From Tetrahymena thermophila SB210 (Eukaryota; Ciliophora; Oligohymenophorea; Hymenostomatida; Tetrahymenidae), in contig NW_002476418.1 of NCBI RefSeq assembly GCF_000189635.1, positions 682,001 to 746,000 on the forward strand: 64,000 nt of DNA, given 5' to 3'. Both the position numbers and the translations under genes were made by a program. This document shows positions 50,830 to 61,056 of this stretch, piece by piece. Position 1 is the stretch's first letter, and each line of letters starts with the position of its first letter. The notes beneath the pieces were generated by a model. The model was given only the letters and a program-made list of their open reading frames with translations, was not told the DNA's origin and did not search any database.

Positions 50830-52110
50830 AGTTTTTTTAGGAAACATAAATGCTTATTTGATAAAATATTAGTTGTGAACATAAATATATAATTTTTTGA
50901 TTTGATTAAGAAAAGCCCCCAGTGATGAAGCTAGTATCAACTGGAAGCTGCTAATTAAATTTTTGGTTAAGTTACTGACTTCAATTTTAAAAGATAGTTT
51001 CAAATTAATTTTACCTCATTATGATGTCAATAATAAATAAATAACTGTCTGTGTTATTAAAAGTATACCAGAATTTTAAAATATTAGTAACAATCAAATA
51101 ATCCATCCATGTATGGTTAAGATTATATTACAAAACTTGAAACTTTGTTTATTTTTTTAAAAAAATATAGTTAATAGCATTAGCAAGCGTCCAAAAGATG
51201 GCATAACTTCGAGAAAAATTTAAATGATACAATTTTCTAATTATATGAGTTAATTCATTCAAAAATTTACCCATAAAATTTCAAAATTTTTTAAGAATTA
51301 ACCTTTAATCTAGAGATAATTTTTCAATAAAATCATTTAAAATTCAATAAAACGCTGCTACATATAATAGCGTTACCGTTAATTTAAGCTTTTTAAATAT
51401 CATTTGAAGTATTTATTTTTTATTTTTAAAGTAGAAAAAAATGTTTCATTGATAATTCATATGAATCACTTAAGATTCCAGTCAAATTATCTTCCTTAAC
51501 TAAAAAATACAAAAAATATATAACATTTTCTAGTTTAAGGCAGTTAAAAAACTTGATTGTATAGTTAATTTTAATGCTTGTTAGAAAATATTTCTATTTG
51601 ATTCAGTTAATATCGTTTATTTTTCTTAAAATGATTCATCTTTAAAAAATGAATTGCCTTTGTCCTTTATCAATGAATCTAGCTTTTCGTTAATATAATC
51701 TGAAACAACTATTACTAAACAAACAATTTTTGGGTGGGAGATATTGAAAGAGAAAAAGATCACTTAGTTACTTTATATAATTAAAAAAAAATCATCATCA
51801 ATAAAATTTTATCATCTGTAAATGACTCAAAAAGTAATTGTCGCTGATTTTGATTATTTTTAATAAAACTTATTTCAGGTTTATTATCAATAATTTTTAT
51901 TAAATTCAAGTTAAAACAAACAAGCAAGCAACAATCTTTTTTATCAATCAAATTCGATCAAAATTAAAACATAAATTAATAAAATTTCTAACATTTTTCC
52001 CAACTAAATTCACAAAGAGTTATGAATTTTTTTAATCGAGGGATTTAAACACAAATCAATACAAATAAGTAAATGATAAACCAAGCAAATTTTCTTCTAA
52101 AACATAAAAT
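50830..52110 (-). pseudogene. Decayed, unidentified protein-coding region
   Basis: Several minus-strand stretches read as plausible protein in the ciliate code but lie in different frames and are broken by multiple TGA codons. Examples are PEISFIKNNQNQRQLLFES (around 51850), NRNIFQQALKLTIQSSFLTA (around 51560), SYAIFWTLANAINYIFLKK (around 51170) and FQLILASSLGAFLNQI (around 50930). Local G+C is higher than in neighbouring spacer. No GT...AG introns that I could find rejoin all pieces, so an old inactivated gene is the simplest view; a real gene with many introns is the alternative. The family is not recognised and a mobile-element origin cannot be excluded. Confidence 0.4.
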
Positions 52111-53209
52111 TTTGTTACTACAAAACCAAATTTAAATAAAAATTGAATAAATTTTTCACTAGCTATCTAAATTTATATTCAATCATACTTTAAAGGAAAA
52201 TCTCTAAATATTACACCTAAATTTTTATTAAATAAAAATTAAGCTTATACTAGAAATACTTTCAATCCACAATGAAATATATTTTATGAATTATTTCATA
52301 TTTAAAAAATATATAATATATGCATAGTTGTTAAACGCTCAAGTGTAACATACGAGTTATTTAGTTTAAAATTAAAAATCAATTAATAAATATAAAAATA
52401 ATCAATCTATACTCTATTTATAACTTTCAACTAATTTGTCTCTACCTAAAAAACACAAATTATATATTAACTATTTGAGGAAAATAAATGATCTAACTTT
52501 TTATTTATATAATATATCTAAATTTAGGCAAATAAAAGTTAAGCGAAAGTGAGAGTTAATTATTTTTAAAATAACTGCTTGCATATTTTAGCTCATTCAT
52601 TCATTTATTTTTAATTATTGAAAAATTATTTTTGTTTTTTAAAAATTATTGACTTACAAAGTGCACTCAATAATTTTTCTTTTTACTTATCTATTTATTT
52701 GATATTTTTCCTTCTATGATAACTTATTAGAATGTGCATTATCTATAATTCTAAGCATAAATTTTGTGAAAAATAAATTAGCTCTAAGAAGTTGTTAATT
52801 CGCTCAACTTGAATATCTTCAAAAATACTTTTGTCATTTAAATATAAGTGTGAAAAACTTAATCTTCAAATCTTTAATCATTTATTTGCTTAGTTAGCCA
52901 GTTTCTATTATATTTATAAGTAAAGAATATACTGTGAATTCATTCATATAAATACATATATTATTTAAATAAGTGGTTTTAAATTAAGTCATAAACTGTT
53001 TTTAGTCATAAAAATGGGGGGCGAGCGTAAATTACGCAAATATGAGAATCTATAGTAAAGTATTCATATCATATAGTAAACAAAAATATTTACAATTCAT
53101 GATTAGCTAGCAAACATGTTGTTAGTAACATAGTTAACTAAAATTTATCAAAAATAATTGAAAAGTAATATTTTTTTAAAAGAAACTTGGATAAAAGTTA
53201 TATTATTTT
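52111..53209. other. Intergenic spacer
   Basis: About 1.1 kb of A+T-rich DNA. A short G-rich patch with a GCGTAAATTACGC palindrome lies near 53015-53038. Nothing else is seen. Confidence 0.5.
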
Positions 53210-53539
53210 ATGGAAAAACTAGTTTCTCTTGCAGTCGTTTATGAATTAACAATCGATACATATTGCATTTTATTATTTAGATTCCTATTTCAACTTTAAA
53301 ATATATCACCATTATTGTCTTATTTTTATCAAAAGCTTTGTATTGATTCTACGAAATATAACTCAAGTAGAACTATTGACAGATAAATGAATAGGTATAT
53401 AGGTTAGTAGATGAATATGAACAACATATTTGAATATAAATAAATCGAAATATTTATGAATTTTTAAAAATTAGTTAATAAACACTTGTTTTATTATATC
53501 ATAGTATATATTTAATATTCCTTAGGAATCTCCTTTTGA
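53210..53539 (+). CDS. Doubtful open frame, 109 codons
   Basis: ATG 53210 opens a frame without TGA to 53537-53539. Its first half has mixed composition (EKLVSLAVVYELTIDTYCI, then YQKLCIDSTKYNSSRTIDRQ), its second half is Asn/Ile/Phe-rich. A TGA-free run of this length can arise by chance at this composition, and no family is recognised. It may equally be another remnant like those on either side. Confidence 0.25.
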
Positions 53540-53970
53540 AGAAAGTGAAAATTAAAATAAAATTACAAGATTGTTTCAAGTAAATATGCAACTGACAGAA
53601 CATTTTTAAATTAATTTTGAAATAAAATATAAAATAAAACCATTTTTTAATGATGAAAGGCAAATAATAAAAATTTTAAATTTGAAAATTATATTGAAAC
53701 CTTTTTATAATATTTTCTAAATTTAATAATTCATCCATTGAATCTCACCGTTTTTATACTAAAATGCACGATTGCTACAAAAAAGTCAAATAACTAAATT
53801 ATTTAATAAGGTAAATTATTAATTTTTTTTTTTTAAGACATAATAAATAATTATCATGTGTTTAAATGGAAATTCTGTCTTACATTAATAATTTAATATA
53901 ATTCAAATTAATAAAAAAAGAAGAGGAGGATAATTTAAATATTATTGGAGTTTTCATGATAGAAATTCAA
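53540..53970. other. Intergenic spacer
   Basis: About 430 bp of A+T-rich DNA before the decayed gene; no feature seen. Confidence 0.5.
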
Positions 53971-54871
53971 TCATTTAATTTCTTTTTTAAGAACATAGAG
54001 TAGAATCAGAAGTGATGATAGTATTACCAGAATCATTACTACATTATTGAAATTGTGAGAAAATATTTTTTAAGTATCACTAATTTTAGCAAGTGAAGTA
54101 AATATTTTAAATACCTTACCATTAATTACTTGGGGCCAGAAAAACCTAAATAAAGATTTAAACTATTAATCAAGAAACTTAATAAGCCTTCATTATATTT
54201 TTAAGCTGCTGATTAATTAGTAATAAAAAGAGGATTATTTATTTACATAAATAACTAGGAGATGCAGGAAATATATTAAGTTTAGTAATAAAACTAACTA
54301 TAAAGTGAATTATTTATATATGTGGTTGGAGAAAAATGACCTGCGATTGCTGTATTATCACAATTAGTGTTAAATTTTTAAAAATCAAGAAAAATAGTCT
54401 TTTAAATTAAATTCATTAAACAAAAAGCTTATTCAAACAAAGTATTCGCTCAACCATTATTGTTTCAATCTTCAGAAAATAAATGGATTAGAATTTGAAT
54501 TATGAAAATTTTTTGTAAATTTTCCATTATCCTCCACAGCTGATTAATTATCCGTAAATATAACAAGAGATTATCCATTAACACAAATCAATAATGAATA
54601 TGACAGAAAAGGAAAGAAACAATTTTTTCAATCTCATTTTATAAAATTTTAGATTTCTTATTAATACTATCAATTACTATTTAAGCTTTAAGATATTATT
54701 TTAACTTTCTAAAGTTTTATGTAATTAAAATTGAATGTTACTAAAATAAATCATACCAAAATCACCTTCAATGTTGATATTAAAAATTTAAAAAGGTTTT
54801 TCTATTTTATCAATAAAATACCAATGATAAGTAAAAGGATAAAAATCTTTTATTACATCATTGCTATTCAT
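53971..54871 (-). pseudogene. Probable decayed type I membrane protein gene
   Basis: From an ATG at 54871 a coding-like start (DVIKDFYPFTYHWYFIDKIE) leads through pieces such as SLVIFTDNQSAVEDNGKF, ANTLFEQAFCLMNLIQKTIF and TAIAGHFSPTTYINNSLYSQ to a clean C terminus with one membrane helix (VVMILVILSSLLILLYVLK) and a short basic tail closed by TGA 53971-53973. The pieces lie in more than one frame and the middle contains in-frame TGA codons, several at points where tryptophan would be plausible. At least one good GT...AG intron (near 54080-54120) is preserved, which argues for a formerly functional host gene. The family is not recognised. An intact gene with a splice pattern I failed to find remains possible. 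Confidence 0.45.
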
Positions 54872-55281
54872 GTTTAAATATTTTTCTTTATTATCTCTCA
54901 ACTTCTTAGTAGGGCATTATTTTTTAGGTCAAAATAGTCTCTTTATAAATTTGATCAAATGAAGGTTTAGTTTACTTAATGGATTATTCAATTATCTTCA
55001 GATATTATACTCTCTCAGTGCCTTTATTAAATTTAACAATTTTATTTATGTAAATGATTTTATGCTTTTTACCAAGAAAAAACTTATATAAATTTTAACT
55101 AGAATTATAGTTGTGAATATTTTAAATATGAACTATATTTATTTTTGTATCTTAATTGATAATTGATTAGTGTATCTATCTTTCTAATTTATTAATAAAT
55201 AATTATATTTCTCACTTCTTTTAAAAAGAGTAAATAGAAAAGTAAATATTTTTAGAGTAGGATTGTTATTAATTACTAAAA
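54872..55281. other. Divergent spacer upstream of MDP-1
   Basis: About 410 bp between the decayed gene and the MDP-1 start codon; A+T-rich, likely the MDP-1 promoter. No motif can be named. Confidence 0.5.
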
Positions 55282-55920
55282 ATGTAAGGATTAAGCAAGC
55301 GAATTTTACCTAAGCTAATTGTTTTCGATCTTGATATGTGCTTATGGAGTCCTGAAACCTATGTTTTAGACGAACAACCCTCCAAGAAAATAATAGGTAA
55401 ACTTGGAAATATTGGAGAAGGTGTAATAGGAGTGTAATGCGGTTCTTAAACTTTAAAATTATTCCCTGATGTTATAACAATCTTACAAGATTTTTACAAT
55501 AATAAATATCCAGAAGTTAAATTAGCTATAGCTAGTTCAGCAGATACACCATTTGCAGTTTAAATTGCAAAAAATGCGTTAAATATGCTAGAAATTCTAC
55601 CAGGAGTAACCATTAGATAAGTTATTTAAAAAGGATGGTAGGATAATTTTGATGGGCATATTTAAATTGGAAGAACTCCTCCACTTTCCTCAAGAAAATC
55701 CAAGTCCCATTTCCCCCTGCTTTTAAAAAACACAGGGATTGCATACACTGACATGATTTTCTTCGATGATTGTAACTGGGATGATAATTGCAAACATGTA
55801 GAACTAGATTGCCCAGGAGTTGTTACATAAAGAACTCCTAATGGATTACAACTTCATGAATGGAATAAAGCTCTAGATAACTACTAAAAGAAACAAGGAG
55901 CATAATAAGATAAAAAGTGA
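55282..55920 (+). CDS. MDP1: Magnesium-dependent phosphatase 1 (MDP-1, HAD superfamily)
   Basis: Single-exon gene of 212 residues, ATG 55282, TGA 55918-55920. The N terminus has the MDP-1 signature LIVFDLDMCLWSPE with nucleophile Asp16 and acid Asp18 of the DxDx(T/C) motif. Then come LAIASSADTPFAVQIA (motif II, Ser in ASSA), a Lys-containing segment (SRKSKSHFPLL, motif III) and FFDDCNWDDNC (motif IV, Mg2+ ligands). MDP-1 family enzymes dephosphorylate protein tyrosine or sugar phosphates in a Mg2+-dependent manner; the fructosamine-6-phosphatase function proposed for mammals is family knowledge only. The C-terminal tail (NYQKKQGAQQDKK) is polar. All catalytic residues are present. Confidence 0.92.
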
Positions 55921-56429
55921 TATAACTTTGTTTGTATATTTGAAAAGTAATTACCCTTTTTTATATATATAAAATTATTATTTAAATTGTAAATATATAT
56001 ATTGATTGAATAATTCGAGATTAAATTAATAAGTAAATTATACATCCAATAAAATTCATAACAGATATAAATAAAAAGAAAATTTCTAAATCATTGATCT
56101 TCGTATTTCAAAATGTATTGTGAATTATTTAATTGAATATTTATTAAATAATTTGGTTGATAATAGTAAACAAACAAACATTAAAAAAATAAAAAAATAT
56201 ATTAGATAATTATTTTATAAATAATATAATTTTTTTATACATAAACTGGATACTGATTATTTTTTAGATATTATTTATATTATTAATTGAATGGAAACTA
56301 ATGAATGAGTATTGATACTATAAATTACTTTATATTTTAAATTGATAAAATTTATAATATAAGATAACAATAATATTAAAAAACATGATTATTGAAAATT
56401 ATGGTTAAAAGTTTCATAATTCATCTTAT

Positions 56430-57085
56430 AATTAGATATTTTAATTTTAGTTTTAAAAAATTTTTAATTTAAAATAACAATATAAATAAATACAATGAGA
56501 TTTCATATTAATACATATAATTAATTTAAAATAATTTTTATTAATTAATAAGTTTAATAAATCTAGAGCAATATGCCAAAGAAAAATTTAGTGGTTTAGA
56601 TTCCACTAAAAATTTCATTCTAATTTTAATAAATAAAATAAGATTTCATATAAAGACATATTATTAATATAAAATAAATTTTTATTAATTAATAAGTTTA
56701 ATAAATAAAGAGCAATATGCCAATGGAAAATTTATTGGTTTATATTCCTCTAAAATTTTAATTCTAATTTTAGTTTTAATAAGATTTTAATTTAAAAGAG
56801 TTGTATAAATAAATAAAATAAGATTTCATTTAAAGACATATTATTAATTTAAAATAGATTTTTATTAATTAATAAGTTTAATAAATATATAGCAATATGC
56901 TAATGAAAGATTAAGTGGTTTATATTCCACTAAAATTTTTATTCTAATTTTAGTTATAATAAATTTTTAATTTAAAAGAGCAATATAAAGAAATAACTAA
57001 ATACAATAAGATTTTATATAAAGACAGGCATATAATTAATTTAAAATACATTTTTAATAAGTTTATTTAATAAATATAAATAATA
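56430..57085. repeat. Tandem repeat array, ~144-180 bp unit, about four copies
   Basis: The unit carries the recognisable anchor AGCAATATGC(C/T)AA at about 56567, 56711 and 56891, spacing 144 and 180 bp; the shorter spacing is explained by absence of a ~36-bp segment. Partial copies flank on both sides (TTAATTAATAAGTTTAATAAAT and AAGATTTCATATAAAGACA motifs recur). Copies differ by scattered substitutions. No protein frame is shared between copies, so it looks like noncoding satellite-like DNA next to the zinc-finger gene's 3' end. Confidence 0.75.
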
Positions 57086-57127
57086 TAATCAAAATCAATT
57101 TAATTTTTAAATATTGTTTTTAAACTT

Positions 57128-58045
57128 TCAAATTAATCTGTTTTCATTATAGCATTTTTCACACCTGTCAAAGTCGCATGCTTAGCATTTATATGAGCCT
57201 AAGCCTGTGTCTTTTAAATTTTATTTACACACATCACAACTGAAATTTTATGCTAAAAAACTGGTACAATGTTCCAAAATATGACCTTTGTTACATAATC
57301 CTTTAAAATTTTATGAGCAAAACTATGCTAAAAGCTTAAAATTATTTTCTAATTGCATGATTTTTTGATTTTACTCATCATTTTGTTTTACTTGTTTTTC
57401 TAATTCACATATTCTCTAATCCATTTACAAGATTTTTTCTTTCAATGCTTGATTCTCTTACTAAAGCTATTATGGTAAGTTGTTTGCTGTTAGTAACATT
57501 TGAGGACTTTAAGTATTTAAAGTGTTTTGAAAATCTTATTATGGAGCAAACATACTCTTGTAATTATTCTAAGAAGTTGATTATTGATTAAATATATTTT
57601 GGGTATTTTAAAATATACTTTTTTATTGATTAGATGATACTTATTCTTATTTATTGTTTTTATTTAAATCATTCAAGAAATTTAGAGATGTATTTTAATT
57701 TGTTTAAAACAATCCCATTTTTTAATTCTATGTTTCTAATTGCTAAACTGTTTAAGCAGGTTGACAAGTCAAAGAATTTTAGGTATTCTAATTTTGCTAA
57801 TTGTTCTAATTAATATTGTTGAGAAATAAAGGTGATGAATTTTGTCCTGTTTAGAATAGTGACACTTATTATTATGATGTTTATATATTTAAACCATTCT
57901 TAGAATTAGTTTAAGATGTATTAAATAAGCTTTAACCAACAGGTTGTTATTGCTGAGATGAAATAGAAGTATTTGGAAGAGAAAATAATCCTTGAGGTTG
58001 CTATAATGTATTTTTTTAAGTTTAAGTTTGAATTTATGCAAACAT
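57128..58045 (-). CDS. Asn/Gln-rich coiled-coil protein with C-terminal zinc finger (C1/ZZ-like)
   Basis: Single-exon gene of 305 residues, ATG 58045, TGA 57128-57130. Residues ~1-165 are dominated by Gln, Asn, Ser and Thr, mostly TAA/TAG-coded Gln. Residues ~170-225 form a coiled coil (QALKEKILQMDQRICELEK). The last ~75 residues hold paired Cys/His ligands: FCSQNFKGLCNKGHILEHC, FSCDVCKQNL and YKCQACDFDRCEKC, the spacing expected of a C1/DC1- or ZZ-type treble-clef zinc finger. Such fingers are common in ciliate proteins and bind proteins or lipids; the specific partner is unknown. Gene lies between two noncoding repeat arrays. Confidence 0.8.
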
Positions 58046-58423
58046 TTTACAGATATAGATCAAATTTTTTTTATTGAGTAAAGTAATTATTTTTATTAAA
58101 TTGTTTATGATATTTTTGATTAATTTATTTTTCTTTGATTACTTTTAAAGTGAAGTTATATATTAAAAATTTCTTGTCTCCTTTAATTAATTTTTGTCTA
58201 TCTTTATTTGATTCTGATAAGTAAATTAAATTTTTGATACAAATAAAAGCTTGAATACAAAATTTCACCTTCATTTTTCTTTCACTTGTCTCCAATAAAA
58301 ATAATCTATACTTAACTAAATACTTACTTTTCCACCAAAAACTAAAAATCTGATAATTCTAAAAATATTTCAATTAAACCAATTAATTATTTTTAATATA
58401 AATTAATTTAATTAGCTAAAACA

Positions 58424-58501
58424 TTAGATTAAGAGATATTAAATAAACTAAATAGCTTCAGATCAATTAGATTAAGGGATATTAAATAAACTAAATAGCT
58501 T
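58424..58501. repeat. Direct duplication of a ~35-bp segment
   Basis: Two nearly identical copies (58424-58458 and 58467-58501) starting TTAGATTAAG(A/G)GATATT and ending AAATAGCTT, offset 43 bp, with a single G/A difference; recent local duplication. Confidence 0.75.
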
Positions 58502-58529
58502 ACTAACTTGAATATTTTTTAAGAGTATT

Positions 58530-59990
58530 TAAATATAATTTTTGCCTAAATGAATGCAAGTAATGTAGCTCTTTTCATTTTATTTATTAAGTTTTTCAAT
58601 AAAAAATTTTTAAAATTAATTTATGATTAAATCAATATAGAATTAATCTAATGTAAAACAGTATCTTATTTATATTATGGATACTTCAATATTTATTAGG
58701 TATTCATTAATATATATCTTATTTTACAATTTATTTTACCATGCATGTACTTCTTTAATTTAAAAATATCATTAATTTTCCATTAAATAAGTAAAATTTT
58801 ATCAATCCATTAATTCCATATATTTTCATATTTAAATATAATTATTTAAATTATAGCCATCTAATTTTTTAGATTATACCTCTTTATATTTTTTAATAAG
58901 CCTTTTTTAACAAATAAATATGAATTCAAATATTTTTGTTTAACAGTATTTCAACTTTGATATAATTTTTACCTAATACACTGGAAAATAAATTAACCAT
59001 TTTCATTTTATTTATTCACTAACTGTATTTTCTATAATAATTGGTTCTTACTTAATTAATTTTATCAATAGGTTCTATCAAATTTATAATAAATGTTTGA
59101 ATATTTATTAGGCATTCATAAAAAAAAAAGTATCTTATTTTACCATACATGTATATATTTCTTTAATAAGTATAAAAAGAAGATTTTTAATTAAAGTTAT
59201 TAATATTTATATTCATAAGTGTTTATAAATAAGTATTATAAAACATCAATGTACCAGCTTTAAAATTATGGTCTTCTTACTAAATATTTTTGAATATGTT
59301 AAAAAAAATATGTTTAACTGAATTAGCCTTTTCTAATTAATAAATATTAAATTTATATTTTTCAATTTCAGAAAAATTTTTGGGTAAAGATATGCAACAT
59401 TAAATAATCACTTTTTCATTTTATTTATACAGTAACAGTATTTTCCACAATAATTGTTTCTTAATTAATTTCTGATTAATCAATAGACACTATCTAACTA
59501 AATAAGAACAAAATGTTTAATATATCTTACATTACTATTTATTTTACTATTCATTTATTTTTTCAATATAAAAACAAATTAAATAAGATATAAGTAAATA
59601 ACTTGTACCAAACAAACAAACAAATAAATATTATAAATAAACAAGTATGTAAGTTTTTAAAATAATTTTCTTAAGCATTAAGTAAAAACATATTTTTAAA
59701 TAAAAAATTCTAACTTACAAAAATTAAATCAATATTTTTTCAAAGTATTTCATTTTCAGTGTAATTTCTACCTAAATGCAAGGAACATAAAGTAACCCTT
59801 TTCAAATTATTTATACAGTAACAGTATTTCGAATAATAGTTATTTCTTAATTAATTAATTTCTGATCTAATCAATAAGATCTCTCTAATTTTAAACAAAT
59901 TTAGAAATATATCTTATTTTTACTATTTATTTTACATTCATAAGAACATTTTTTATTAAATATTTTTTCATCCAACTTTTTTTAAAAAAA
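58530..59990. repeat. Degenerate tandem array, ~400-bp unit, four copies
   Basis: Four successive blocks beginning near 58540, 58960, 59385 and 59765 share the same order of landmarks: a (T)TTTT(A/G)CCTAA-like start with TGCAA, then TTTTCATTTTATTTAT, a CAGTAACAGTATTT-like segment (three copies), TTAATTAATTTCTGATTAATCAATA, and a TATCTTATTTTAC...CATG/CATTCAT segment. Copies have drifted strongly. No open frame is conserved between them, so the array appears noncoding. Confidence 0.65.
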
Positions 59991-61056
59991 CAATTTTAAA
60001 CGAACAAGATTGCTTTTAGTTTTTTAGATTACATTAAAGCATCTTTTTTTGAAAGCAGATATTTGAAAATTTTTTTGTGTCAAATGTTTGATGGTTGAAA
60101 ATAATACTGAGTTTAGATATTTTATAAAAATGAAAAGAAAATTTTATTGATTACACAAACTGAAATCTATGTCTTTAGCTTTTTTTACTATTGTTATCAA
60201 ATATCAAGAGAAGCTATTTTAAAATATATTAAAAATTGATTTGGGCTGAATAGAGAGTTATTATACATTGGTTAGCATATTTTTTTATTAATAGAGTAAG
60301 TCGCTTTTATTATATGTAAAAAAATAAATTCATATTCAAAGAAGAAATAGAAGGTCACTGCTTAATAAAAAATCATTTGATTATTTTAATTTCGATTACA
60401 AATATTTCTTTGATATTTTCCCAAAAAATAAATAAATCCTCACTTTAAAATTTTTTTTTAATGAATTTCCACTAAGTTAAACTAAATTGTACATATTATG
60501 CTAAATTCAAAATTTTTTAGGTTAAAAAAGAACTATTACAATTAAAAATATTTCAAAATTAATTTGAGTGTAACTCATAAAAATAAGGATTTTTATTCAA
60601 ATATCAATTGGTTTTTTCAAAAATTGCATGCAACAAAAATTAAAAAGAAATATTCCTGTGCTAGTATACTATTTTTTAACCTTAAAATAATATTTATGTA
60701 AACTGTACATTGTAACAAATGTAATATCACTGCCCAATAGAACTGTTAAAGCTCAGTATTAGGCCTGAAATCAATTTAAAGCTTTAATAATCTAAATTTT
60801 AGGCTTGTAAAAGGTTAATGCATATATGTTTGAATGAATGTGAATTATACTAAAAAATATGATAAAGATTACTTTTACAAAATAATTGATTATGTTATAA
60901 TGATGTTTTAATTCATTCACAAAGATAGATCTCATTTGTAATATATTAATAAATAAATAATTTACCAAAATCACAATTATTCCATTAAAAGGAAATAAAT
61001 AAGAGGTCAAAAATTTAGATTTTTTACTTTTACTAAGTAGGAGAAATAAACCAAAA

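Larger units (their letters stand above)
58046..61056. other. Long intergenic region dominated by degenerate repeats
   Basis: About 3 kb between divergently oriented genes. It contains the short direct duplication at 58424-58501 and the ~400-bp degenerate repeat array at 58530-59990, both listed separately. The last kilobase before the membrane-protein gene is ordinary A+T-rich spacer. Confidence 0.6.

Noticed and set aside
50921-50980. Box C/D snoRNA candidate (GTGATGA at 50922-50928, CTGA at 50975-50978)
   Set aside because: No terminal stem flanks the boxes, and the same bases read well as part of the minus-strand coding remnant.
53015-53040. G-rich patch with a GCGTAAATTACGC palindrome, considered as an RNA gene
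   Set aside because: Too short for a defined structure and no known RNA motif or terminator is present.
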